Positions 17,051-24,692 of a DNA stretch of 64,000 nucleotides are shown here, in pieces. Source of the stretch: DATLXU01 sp035575515 (GTDB lineage: Bacteria > Acidobacteriota > Blastocatellia > UBA7656); NCBI GenBank assembly GCA_035575515.1, contig DATLXU010000067.1, forward strand, positions 1-64,000. Reading direction: 5' to 3'. The notes beneath the pieces were generated by a model. That model ran no database searches. It had not been told where the DNA came from and was given only the letters and a program-made list of their open reading frames with translations. Every line of letters starts with the position of its first letter. The stretch's first letter is position 1. A program made the translations under genes and the position numbers.

Positions 17051-17797
17051 ATGAAAATTCTTTCGGGGGGCGCGGCAGTAATCGCAGGCGGCGCGTTCAC
17101 ACAAACGGAAGGCGCGCGCCGCTATCGCACGCCTGTCTCTCGCGCGATGGGAGCGCGCGACATCGTTCAAACCATCAGCCTGTACTCGCGCGGCTTTGCG
17201 GCGGCGCGCAGAAATCGGACGAGCGAGGAAGTGCTTTACGTCACGCGCGGCGAAGGCGTTTGTCATATTGACGGGCACGCTTACGCGCTCGCGCCGGGCA
17301 TGGCCGCATTCATTCCTACAGCGAGCGTTTACAGAATAGAAAACACTGGCGAAAGCGATCTTGAAATCGTGAGCGTCTGCTGCCCTGAAGATGAGCAAGC
17401 GGAAATCGTAGAGGCTGAAATGAGAGGCGAGCCGAATGAAACAAAACCGATTCGCACGGTTCACGAAGCAGATCAAAAGCCGATTCCAACGGGCGACCGC
17501 ACATTCAAGCTGTTAATCAGTCACGAACAGGGCGCAAGCCGCGTCACTCAATTCATCGGCGTCATTCCGCCGGGCCGCGCATCCATGCATCATCACACTT
17601 ACGAAGAAGCGATTTACATTATCGAAGGCAGAGGCCGCGTCTGGACTGATGGCGGAAGCGCGGAGTTTGAAGCGGGCGCGAGCATTTACCTTCCGCGCGG
17701 CGTGAGCCATTCGCTTGAAAACACCGGCGCGACTGACATCCGATTGCTCGGCGTCTTTCACCCATCGGGCAGCCCCGCCGCGCGGTATGACGATTGA
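17051..17797 (+). CDS. Two-domain cupin protein (bicupin)
   Basis: 248 residues with two cupin folds. The first (residues ~50-110) has RTSEEVLYVTRGEGVCHIDGHAYALAPGMAAFIPTASVYRIEN but lacks the usual metal-binding His pair. The second (residues ~175-240) has HHHTYEEAIYIIEGRGRVWTDGG and ...YLPRGVSHSLEN, with the full HxH/E/H ligand set, so it should bind a divalent metal. The layout resembles (S)-ureidoglycine aminohydrolase and related bicupins, but I would not assign that reaction. It is probably cotranscribed with the FAD oxidase, which hints at amine or ureide catabolism. Confidence 0.75.
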   Translation: MKILSGGAAVIAGGAFTQTEGARRYRTPVSRAMGARDIVQTISLYSRGFAAARRNRTSEEVLYVTRGEGVCHIDGHAYALAPGMAAFIPTASVYRIENTGESDLEIVSVCCPEDEQAEIVEAEMRGEPNETKPIRTVHEADQKPIPTGDRTFKLLISHEQGASRVTQFIGVIPPGRASMHHHTYEEAIYIIEGRGRVWTDGGSAEFEAGASIYLPRGVSHSLENTGATDIRLLGVFHPSGSPAARYDD

Positions 17798-17810
17798 TTG
17801 CTTTAATGGA

Positions 17811-17849
17811 AACAAAAAGCGCGCGAAAGGTATTGAACCCTCGCGCGCT
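17811..17849 (-). terminator. Intrinsic terminator for the small zinc-ribbon gene (minus strand)
   Basis: AGCGCGCGA at 17818-17826 is the exact reverse complement of 17841-17849. On the minus strand the stem is followed by a T-rich tract (17817 down to 17811). It lies about 25 bases past the stop of the gene at 17874-18035 and also faces the bicupin gene. Confidence 0.65.
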
Positions 17850-17873
17850 CCACAATTGAATTTTGCCCATGGG

Positions 17874-18035
17874 TTATCTTCTGATCAGGTGATCGTCGCA
17901 GGCGTTGCAATCATATTCGCTATGAAGATGGCAGAACTCCGCGTCGGGCGCTTCGTTGATGGGATTATGCGGACACACCGTCCAGAACTGCGATTCGTCA
18001 ACCGACTTTCCACACTTCTTGCACTTGATAATCAC
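17874..18035 (-). CDS. Small zinc-ribbon-like protein, 53 residues
   Basis: GTG start at 18035 with GGAGGG 9 bases upstream; earlier in-frame ATG codons have no such site. The product begins MIIKCKKCGKSVDESQFWTV and contains CxxC (CKKC), a further Cys-Pro-His, CHLH and CNAC, so six Cys and several His able to form two zinc sites. It is probably a small cytosolic zinc finger protein. No family is recognised. It has its own terminator and a 337-base upstream gap before dcd. Confidence 0.6.
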   Translation of the reverse strand: MIIKCKKCGKSVDESQFWTVCPHNPINEAPDAEFCHLHSEYDCNACDDHLIRR

Positions 18036-18373
18036 GATTGGTTTCCCTCCGTTAAAATGAAATTGACGTAAGAAAACGAGAGCAGGTGATCGAGCGTCTG
18101 GCCGCGCTTGCTGCAAAGCAAGCCTGACCTGGCCGGTTGCTGCCGGGTGGGCTTCAGCTATTCAATATGAATGAGTGGGAATAGCTCGAAAACAGTTCGG
18201 TTGCCCTAACCCTTTGTTGTTCGCCTGTGAGCGGCCTCGTCCCGATTATCCTTCTCGCGCGTTTTTGTCCACCCCTAACAATGACGCGCGGTAAGCCGTA
18301 TGACTTATCGCGCGCTGTAAACGATACGAACGAGATTATTTTAAGATGCCTGTAAAGAGTTTGACAACCGCCT
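18036..18373. other. Non-coding gap with hairpins, no gene identified
   Basis: Two structures stand out. Near 18105-18125 the plus strand folds as GCTTGCT-GCAA-AGCAAGC, a 7-bp stem with a GNRA loop. At 18285-18314, CGCGCGGTAAG pairs with CTTATCGCGCG with one G-U. Neither has a T-run. A small RNA or a leader of the zinc-ribbon gene is possible. Confidence 0.35.
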
Positions 18374-18964
18374 TCACAGTTTCGCCAGCGTAAGCCCCTT
18401 CTGGTCTTGATACTTCCCGCCGCGGTCGCTGTAACTCGTCTCGCACTCCTCGTCAGATTCAAAAAAGAGAATCTGAATGAATCCTTCTTCGGCGTAGAGC
18501 CGCACGGGCAGGTTCGCGGCGTTGTAAAGCTCTACGACGAGCCGCCCGCGCCAGTTCGCTTCAAGCGGAGTTGTGTTGGCTATCAATCCCGAACGCGCAT
18601 ACGTGCTTTTCCCGATCGCCAGAGCCGTCACGTTGCGCGGCATGTTGAATCGCTCGATTGTTACGCCCAACGCGTAAGAGTGCGGTGGCAGCAGCCAGTA
18701 ATCCGAGCCGTCTTCGGCGCGGCGAAGCGGCACGTCGAGCAGACTGTTCGCGTCGAAGTTCTTCGGGTCTATCTCGGTCCCGGTCACGGGCGAAAAGACT
18801 TTGAATTCGTCGCGCGACAACCGGCAGTCGTAACCGTAACTCGAAAGCCCGCAGCTTATGATGCGGCGGTCATTAACACGACGAACCAGCTTCTCTTCAT
18901 AAGGCTCAATCAATCCATGCTCGCGGCACATCCGCTTTATCCAAACGTCCGACTTGATAGCCAT
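18374..18964 (-). CDS. dcd: dCTP deaminase
   Basis: 196 residues from ATG 18964, chosen because GGAGGGG lies just upstream; the frame extends 36 codons further but without support. Dcd deaminates dCTP to dUTP on the way to dTTP. Family motifs are present: SSYGYDCRLS, GKSTYARSGLIANTTPLEANWRG (catalytic Arg/Glu region), and EEGFIQILFFESDEECETSYSDRGGKYQDQKGLTLAK. Length is normal. Its start is about 115 bases from the end of prfB on the same strand. Confidence 0.93.
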   Translation of the reverse strand: MAIKSDVWIKRMCREHGLIEPYEEKLVRRVNDRRIISCGLSSYGYDCRLSRDEFKVFSPVTGTEIDPKNFDANSLLDVPLRRAEDGSDYWLLPPHSYALGVTIERFNMPRNVTALAIGKSTYARSGLIANTTPLEANWRGRLVVELYNAANLPVRLYAEEGFIQILFFESDEECETSYSDRGGKYQDQKGLTLAKL

Positions 18965-19079
18965 CCGCCCCCCTCCAAGTTGATTGCCGTGATTAGAACA
19001 GGCGAGAAATTTAGCCGCCGCCCGACGCGAAGTCAAATCGCAGAATTCAGTAGATACAATCCCGTGAGCCAACCCGCCA

Positions 19080-20220
19080 TCACACGGCTGGCGCGTTTAC
19101 AAAATCATCCGCGCTCTCGCCGCGCCCGGCCTTGCTTTTATAAATGAGATACTGCTTGATGAATTCGTCAATGTCTCCGTCAAGGACCGCGTCAACATCG
19201 GACGTTTCATATTTCGTGCGCACGTCTTTGACGAGCCGGTACGGATGCAGGACATAGTTTCGTATCTGCGAGCCAAAGGAGATGTCGCGCTTCGATTCTT
19301 CTAGTTGAGCAGTCTCGGCGCGGCGCTTCTCCATCTCAAGCTCGTAAAGCCGCGACTTCAAGATTCGCATCGCCACTTCGCGGTTCTGATGCTGCGAGCG
19401 CTGATTCTGACAGGTCACAACTATTCCTGTCGGCAGATGAGTGATTCGCACAGCCGAATCAGTAACGTTGACGTGCTGGCCGCCCGCGCCCGACGAGCGA
19501 TATGTGTCGACGCGCAGGTCCTTCTCGTTAATGTCAATCTCAACATCTTCTTCGATCTCAGGATAGACAAAGACCGACGCGAAGCTCGTCTCGCGGCTCG
19601 AACCCGCGTTGAACGGGCTGAGGCGCACGAGGCGATGCACACCCGCTTCGGCAGCCATCAACCCGTAGGCGTACTCGCCCGACAGGGTGAAGGTCGCAGA
19701 TTTTATCCCTGCCTCTTTGCCCGGCTGCTCGTCAATGACTTCGGTCTTGAACCCGTGACGCTCGGCCCATCGCAGGTACATCCTCAACAACATCTCGGCC
19801 CAGTCCTGCGCGTCGGTCCCGCCCGCGCCCGCGTTGATAGTGACTATCGCATCGCGCGCATCGTTCGGGCCTGACAGCAACATCTCTGTCTCGGTCTCTT
19901 CGACTTCGCGCTCAAGCCGTTCAATCAATGCTCGAAGCTCATTTAGAGAGCTTTCATCTTCTGTGGCGAACTCGATCAAGACCGCTGCATCGTCAACGTC
20001 GCGCTTGAACTGGTCCGCGCGCTCGATTGCAGCTTCCAATCGGCTGCGTCGGCGCAGCACTTTCTGAGCGCGCTCCGGGTCGCTCCAAAAATCCGGCTTC
20101 GTGGTTTCTTCTTCTATCTTCGCAAGCTCGCTGCGTTTCGCGTCGGCGTCAAAGAAACCTCCGCAGCTCGGCTGCGCGCGCCGCAAGCTCTTCGTATTTC
20201 TGTCTCAGTTCTTCAATCAT
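19080..20220 (-). CDS. prfB: Peptide chain release factor 2, with programmed +1 frameshift
   Basis: The zero-frame leader starts at ATG 20220 (MIEELRQKYEELAARAAELRRF) and meets TGA at 20151-20149 as codon 24. The +1 frame then continues (DADAKRSELAKIEEETTKPDFWSDP...) to 19080. RF2 recognises UGA and UAA and triggers peptide release. GAGGTDAQDW contains the GGQ-domain entry; the catalytic GGQ is in SSGAGGQHVNVTDSAVRI. The slip site is conserved with other bacteria, so RF2 level should be autoregulated: low RF2 causes stalling at UGA and more frameshifting. Confidence 0.93.
20148..20163 (-). promoter_or_regulatory. RF2 programmed frameshift site
   Basis: On the minus strand the reading is CGG AGG TTT CTT TGA C. 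CTT at 20154-20152 slips +1 onto TTT, so GAC is read next. The internal Shine-Dalgarno-like CGGAGG precedes it by 3 bases, as in the classical site; the usual TAT codon is replaced by TTT. Confidence 0.9.
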
Positions 20221-20235
20221 AATCAACTCCCGCGA

Positions 20236-20331
20236 ATAGTGAATCGTAAATCGTAAATCGCGAATTGCAGTTGAGGGCAGGCGATTGCCGTTGTTTACAG
20301 CTTATTGCGATTCCCGATTTATGATTTACCG
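20236..20331. repeat. Heptamer array with inverted arms, between lnt and prfB
   Basis: Left arm units GTGAATC, GTAAATC, GTAAATC, GCGAATT; right arm ATTCCCG, ATTTATG, ATTTACC. The right arm contains the stop codon of lnt (20328-20326). Confidence 0.75.
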
Positions 20332-21954
20332 CTCATGCTCTCTTTTCGGCAGTATCGAAACAATCACAAGCGTGATGCTTAACACCGCGCACGCGACGGC
20401 AAACACGTCGCCGTAGCGCGTGTAAAAAGTCAAAGAGTCGCCTCGCGCTTCGTCAACCGTCTTTATATTCCACAGCCGCGTCGTCTGCTCGAACATCGGC
20501 GTTTCATCGCGCACGATGCCGTAGCGGTCTATGCGCGCCGACAGCCCTGAATTTGTCGAGCGTATCAACTCAACATTGTTTTCAACCGCGCGAAACACCG
20601 CGCACGCGAGCATCTGTCGCGGAGCCGCGCCCGGGCCGAACCACAGTTCGTTTGAAATCTGCACGAGCGCAGTCGCTCCTTCGAGGCGAAGCCTGCGCAC
20701 GATGTCAGGTCTCGTGGCTTCAAAACAGATTGCTGTTCCCAGTCGCGCTCCCGCGACATCGCCAAGCGTGAAGCTCGCGCCCGGAGTGATGTCGGCTACG
20801 AGCGCAGGTATTTTGTCCATGAAAGGAAGCCAACTGCGCGCGGGAACGTACTCTCCGAAAGGAACCAAAGCAATCTTATCATACTCAAAAATCTTCCGGC
20901 CATCGGGCGCAATCGCGAGCGCGCTGTTGTATCGCGCATCAATCGTGTCGTCTTTGGGGAAGCCCCAACTGTTCATCAACAGAAAAACATTATTGCTGCT
21001 TGTGAATTCTGAGATTGTGCGTTGCAACTCGAAATCGCGGTCGTATTCAAAATTCATCGGCGATTCGGGCCAGATGACCACATCAACTCCCGCGCGGCGA
21101 AGCTGGCCGCCTGTCGCATTGGAATCGCTTATTGAACGCGCGCCGGCTTCTCCCGAAGCAGCCTGTTTGGCTTTGTCTTGAATAGCTCGATTCGACAGCG
21201 CGATGAAATCTTCCACTGTTACAGGCCCGACTTCTATCGGCACGTCCGGTTGAATGATTGCTACCGTGACAGACCCCGCTTCTTCCTTCTCCGGCCTGAG
21301 CGATTCGCCGTAGATGACCGTCAGTATCGCTATCACGCCTGCAGCCGTCAGCACTATAATGCCGCGCCGCCGCTCAAGGTAGATGAGTGCGAAGACAAGC
21401 GCCGTGCTTGCCGCAACCATGATTGCGCTGACAAGGTAAACGCCGCCCAGTCGCGCCACTTGAATCACCGCCGGTTGAAACGCTTGAGAGTAGCCGAGCG
21501 CGTTCCATCCCACGCCCGTGATTTCCAATCGCGCCCATTCGCTTGCAGCCCAAAGCACCGGCGCTGAAAGAATCGCCCATCCTCGAAATCGCTTTATCGC
21601 AAGAGCCAACGCTCCGGCAAACAATCCCGTGAAGATGCTGAGCGCCGATGCGAACACAGTCGTGATTACATAAGAAAGCCACAACGGTATCTCGCCATAG
21701 TTGTGCATCGAATGCGTGACCCAGTAGGATGAGCCTACATAAAAGATTGTGCCCGCGACGTAGCCCAACAGCAGCGAGCGCCAGAATCTCTGCTCGCGCA
21801 CGACGGCCATAATCAGCGGAGCGGTGCATACCCAGCCTAATGACCACCAGTTCCATTCCGGAAACGCAAAGACGAGCAGCAGCCCTGAAAAGATCGCCAG
21901 CAGCAGGTTGCTTATGAATGGCGGCGAGGCGCTCTGGTAGGGAATGACTTTCGA
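20326..21954 (-). CDS. lnt: Apolipoprotein N-acyltransferase
   Basis: 542 residues from GTG 21954. The frame is open to 22149, but the extra 65 codons consist mostly of a heptamer repeat and do not look like protein, so I start at 21954; no ribosome site is strong. Lnt adds the third acyl chain to lipoproteins in the inner membrane. Several membrane helices lead to the nitrilase-like domain, with VVIWPESPMNFEYD (catalytic Glu), KIALVPFGEYVPARSW (catalytic Lys region) and GTAICFEATRPDIVRRL (catalytic Cys), then a final helix. A complete catalytic set is visible. Confidence 0.88.
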   Translation of the reverse strand, partial: SKVIPYQSASPPFISNLLLAIFSGLLLVFAFPEWNWWSLGWVCTAPLIMAVVREQRFWRSLLLGYVAGTIFYVGSSYWVTHSMHNYGEIPLWLSYVITTVFASALSIFTGLFAGALALAIKRFRGWAILSAPVLWAASEWARLEITGVGWNALGYSQAFQPAVIQVARLGGVYLVSAIMVAASTALVFALIYLERRRGIIVLTAAGVIAILTVIYGESLRPEKEEAGSVTVAIIQPDVPIEVGPVTVEDFIALSNRAIQDKAKQAASGEAGARSISDSNATGGQLRRAGVDVVIWPESPMNFEYDRDFELQRTISEFTSSNNVFLLMNSWGFPKDDTIDARYNSALAIAPDGRKIFEYDKIALVPFGEYVPARSWLPFMDKIPALVADITPGASFTLGDVAGARLGTAICFEATRPDIVRRLRLEGATALVQISNELWFGPGAAPRQMLACAVFRAVENNVELIRSTNSGLSARIDRYGIVRDETPMFEQTTRLWNIKTVDEARGDSLTFYTRYGDVFAVACAVLSITLVIVSILPKREHER

Positions 21955-22018
21955 CACGCGAAAGCGGGCGGCCAGCAAATCCTCGTGCGCGTAAACGGGC
22001 GGCGCGGCTTCTTCTTGA

Positions 22019-22168
22019 TGCTGAACACAGCAGTGTGAATGATGAACAAAGGAGGAAAAACCCTGAAAGGTAAACGCAGGCCGGATTATGTTGAGCAAAG
22101 CATTACGCACAGAATCATTTTTATCACATCTTGATTCATCATTCATCATTCAGCGTTCAGCGTTCGCC
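22019..22168. repeat. Heptamer array with inverted arms, spanning the lipA end
   Basis: Right arm units GATTCAT, CATTCAT, CATTCAG, CGTTCAG, CGTTCGC at about 22132-22166; a shorter inverse arm (TGAATGATGAA) lies near 22036. The right arm encodes the last five residues and stop of lipA. Confidence 0.65.
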
Positions 22169-23055
22169 TCATCATGCACCATTTCAGCCATAAATGAGCT
22201 GCGCACGAGCGGGCCTGAGAAGACCGCGCGGAAGCCTAGCCGCTCGCCCCACTCGCGGTACTCGTCGAACACACGGGGATGAACGTACTCTTCAACAGGC
22301 AGATGGCGGCGCGTGGGCTGTAGGTACTGGCCTATGGTCACAACATCAACTTCGTGCGCGCGAAGGTCTTCGAGCAATGCGCGCACCTCGTCACGCGTTT
22401 CGCCAAGCCCGACCATGAATCCTGATTTCGTAAGCACTCGCGGCGCATAACGTCGCGCGTTGAGCAGCACGTCCAGCGATTGTTGATAGTCGGCCTGCGG
22501 GCGCACGCGGCGATATAAGCGCGGCACAGTCTCTACGTTATGATTAAAAGTATCTGGCGCTGCATCCAGCACCATGCGAAGCGCAGCCTCGTCGCCTTTG
22601 AAATCAGGCGTGAGCACTTCAATCTTCGCCTGCGGCAAACGGCGGCGCACGGCCTGAATCGTCTTTGCAAAATGAGTCGCGCCGCCGTCCGTAAGCTCAT
22701 CGCGATTAACCGAGGTGATTACGACGTAGCGGAGATTCAATTGAGCCGCAGCTTCTGCTACCTGCTCAGGCTCGGCGGCGAGCGACTCTATTGGCAGCCC
22801 GCGACCTGTTTTGACGGAGCAGAATCCGCAACTGCGCGAGCAGATGTCGCCTAAGATCATGAAAGTCGCCGCGCCGCGCGCGAAGCAATCATTGCGATTC
22901 GGGCAGCGAGCTTCTTCGCACACGGTGTGAAGCCCGCGAGTGCGAAGCATCTTTTTAATATTGTGATCGGCTTCGACGTTTCGCTTCGGCTTGCGAAGCC
23001 ACTCAGGGAGTCGCGGCCCTGCTTTCGGTTGGAGTCCTTCGAGTTGAATCAGCAT
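22150..23055 (-). CDS. lipA: Lipoyl synthase
   Basis: 301 residues. A radical SAM enzyme that inserts two sulfurs into octanoyl groups. Both cluster motifs are intact: the auxiliary CEEARCPNRNDC (CX4CX5C) near residue 46 and the radical SAM CSRSCGFCS (CX3CX2C) near residue 72. Other motifs: FMILGDICSRSCGFC, YVVITSVNRDEL, HNVETVPRLYRRVRP, SGFMVGLGET, YLQPTRRHLPVEEYV. The final residues (ANAER) come from a heptamer array. It lies directly upstream of lnt on the same strand. Confidence 0.95.
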   Translation of the reverse strand: MLIQLEGLQPKAGPRLPEWLRKPKRNVEADHNIKKMLRTRGLHTVCEEARCPNRNDCFARGAATFMILGDICSRSCGFCSVKTGRGLPIESLAAEPEQVAEAAAQLNLRYVVITSVNRDELTDGGATHFAKTIQAVRRRLPQAKIEVLTPDFKGDEAALRMVLDAAPDTFNHNVETVPRLYRRVRPQADYQQSLDVLLNARRYAPRVLTKSGFMVGLGETRDEVRALLEDLRAHEVDVVTIGQYLQPTRRHLPVEEYVHPRVFDEYREWGERLGFRAVFSGPLVRSSFMAEMVHDEANAER

Positions 23056-23195
23056 CTTGTCAGGGGTTAGGGGTCAGGGGTCGGTGATCGGTTGAGAGAT
23101 TGGCCGTTGCCTTGAAAATGGCTCTGGGAGCCTGTTTCAAGGATAACTATTATTCTTTCAACTGACCACCGATTACTGGCCGCTGACCACTAATT
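23056..23195. repeat. Heptamer array with inverted arms and a palindrome in its loop
   Basis: Left arm GGGGTTA, GGGGTCA, GGGGTCG, GTGATCG; right arm TCAACTG, ACCACCG, ATTACTG, GCCGCTG, ACCACTA. The arms pair over about 30 bases. The loop contains the palindrome at 23110-23142, and the right arm reaches the stop of the SPOR gene. Confidence 0.75.
23110..23142. repeat. Dispersed palindrome, core GGCTCTGGGAGCC, intergenic copy
   Basis: CCTTGAAA (23110-23117) pairs with TTTCAAGG (23135-23142); GGCTC (23120-23124) pairs with GAGCC (23128-23132), loop TGG. The two-base step between them is unpaired. Confidence 0.7.
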
Positions 23196-23597
23196 CTGGT
23201 TCCATCGCTTGACTATCACGCCCTTGCGCCCGTCTTTGCGAAGGTCCTCTGAGACTTGATCGGCGTCGCGCTTATCGAAAGGCCCGATGTTGACGTGATA
23301 AAGTCCGCTTTGATCGTTTGCATTCGGCGACTGCACGAACGCGCTTATGTACTTGCGGCGAAGTTCTGTCATCAGCTTCTTTGCCTCTTCATCCGTTCCG
23401 AACGAAGCGACGTGAACGATGTAACGCGCCGCGCTGTCATTGCCGTTATTCCCCGCGCCGGGCGCGTTTGTTTTGTTCGCGTCGGTCGCAGGCGTAGAGT
23501 CCTGCTTGACGACATAGAGTCCGGCCCCGAACGCGCCAAGCAACAACACGATGCCCACTATGAAAATCGCTGCCACTTGTTTATTGCTCATTGCCAT
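23190..23597 (-). CDS. SPOR-domain membrane protein
   Basis: 135 residues. One N-terminal membrane helix (VAAIFIVGIVLLLGAFGAGLYVV) is followed by a Gly/Asn/Thr linker and a SPOR domain (residues ~58-131: RYIVHVASFGTDEEAKKLMTELRRKYISAFV..., GLYHVNIGPFDKRDADQVSEDLR). SPOR domains bind denuded peptidoglycan glycans at division sites, so the protein is probably envelope-anchored and septum-associated. Its stop codon touches the repeat at 23056-23195. Confidence 0.85.
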   Translation of the reverse strand: MAMSNKQVAAIFIVGIVLLLGAFGAGLYVVKQDSTPATDANKTNAPGAGNNGNDSAARYIVHVASFGTDEEAKKLMTELRRKYISAFVQSPNANDQSGLYHVNIGPFDKRDADQVSEDLRKDGRKGVIVKRWNQN

Positions 23598-23602
23598 ATC
23601 TC

Positions 23603-23687
23603 AGGTTTCTAGTTTTTAGTTTCTGGTTCATCTGCTAGTTTCAACGGCTCGCTGCTTTTTGCGAAGCAAACCAGAAACTAGAAACCA
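23603..23687. repeat. Heptamer array with inverted arms
   Basis: Left arm GGTTTCT, AGTTTTT, AGTTTCT, GGTTCAT; right arm AACCAGA, AACTAGA, AACC. The arms are nearly exact reverse complements. It lies between the SPOR gene and the slipin gene. Confidence 0.75.
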
Positions 23688-23690
23688 TTA

Positions 23691-24497
23691 CTACGCGACT
23701 CCGAGCGGCTCGCGGGGCTGTCCTGCTATGGCCGTCTCCTTGCGCTTCAGGTTCAACAGAGAATCAATCATATCAAGCGGGAGCGGGAAAACGACAGTCG
23801 TATTTTGCTCCACCCCGATTTCCGTCAGCGTCTGAAGATAACGCAACTGCACGGCGACAGGCTCCGCCGCGATTGTCTGCGCGGCTGCGAGCAGCTTCTC
23901 GGCGGCCTGGAACTCACCCTCGGCGTGAATGATCTTCGCGCGCTTTTCGCGCTCGGCTTCGGCCTGCTTCGACATGGCGCGGCGCATCTCCTGCGGCAGG
24001 TCGACGGCTTTGATTTCGACCATCGAAACTTTTATGCCCCAAGGGTCTGTGTGCTTGTCGAGTATCTCCTGCAATCGCGCGTTCAACAACTCGCGCTCTG
24101 AAAGCAGCTCGTCAAGCTCGGCCTCGCCAAGAACCGAGCGCAGAGTCGTCTGCGATAGCTGAGAAGTCGCGTACAGGTAATTCTCAACCTCGACGACGGC
24201 GAGGCGCGGATCAATCACGCGAAAGTAAACCACTGCGTTCACCGATACGGTCACGTTGTCGCGCGTGATGATGTCCTGCGGCGGAACGTCGAGCGCGACC
24301 GTGCGCAGACTCACGCGAACGATGCGATCAATTGGCCGGAAAACGAGAATCAATCCCGGCCCTTTCGCTTGCGGCAGCAATCGCCCAAGTCGAAAGATCA
24401 CTCCGCGCTCGTATTCGGGAATGATGTTGATGACGCTGAAAATGTATAGCAGCAGAATCGCGACTGCCACTAATGGCCCTAAGAATGTCTCCGGCAT
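23691..24497 (-). CDS. Slipin (SPFH/band 7 family) membrane protein
   Basis: 268 residues with AGGAGGTGAG upstream of ATG 24497. One N-terminal membrane helix (LGPLVAVAILLLYIFSVINII) is followed by the SPFH domain: PEYERGVIFRLGRLL, GPGLILVFRPIDRIVRVSLRT, VPPQDIITRDNVTVSVNAVVYFRV. A charged alpha-helical coiled-coil region comes next (EMRRAMSKQAEAEREKRAKIIHAEGEFQAAEKL). This is the stomatin/slipin subgroup that forms oligomeric membrane microdomain scaffolds. The usual NfeD partner gene is not adjacent. Confidence 0.9.
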   Translation of the reverse strand: MPETFLGPLVAVAILLLYIFSVINIIPEYERGVIFRLGRLLPQAKGPGLILVFRPIDRIVRVSLRTVALDVPPQDIITRDNVTVSVNAVVYFRVIDPRLAVVEVENYLYATSQLSQTTLRSVLGEAELDELLSERELLNARLQEILDKHTDPWGIKVSMVEIKAVDLPQEMRRAMSKQAEAEREKRAKIIHAEGEFQAAEKLLAAAQTIAAEPVAVQLRYLQTLTEIGVEQNTTVVFPLPLDMIDSLLNLKRKETAIAGQPREPLGVA

Positions 24498-24516
24498 AAC
24501 TCACCTCCTATTCCAG

Positions 24517-24567
24517 ATTCATACAGCACTGAGGGAAAGACTCTGAATAAATCTGTGCTGTATGAAT
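24517..24567. promoter_or_regulatory. Perfect inverted repeat upstream of the slipin gene
   Basis: ATTCATACAGCAC at 24517-24529 is the exact reverse complement of 24555-24567, with 25 bases between. It sits about 20 bases upstream of the slipin start and in the divergent gap to the radical SAM gene. It could be an operator or a leader hairpin. Confidence 0.45.
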
Positions 24568-24692
24568 ATACAACCATCGCGCCGTGAAGTGGTAGAAGAT
24601 TTGTATGAACTGAATGGGCGGCGCGCGACTTGAAATCGTTGCATCAAGTTGCAATCATTGCTCGCGCGTTTCAAACTGTGAAGGGAAAGAGT

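Noticed and set aside
18100..18170. SRP RNA (ffs) on the minus strand
   Set aside because: AGGTCAGGC with AGCAGC-like pieces recalls helix 8, but the conserved GGAA tetraloop is missing and pairing does not close.
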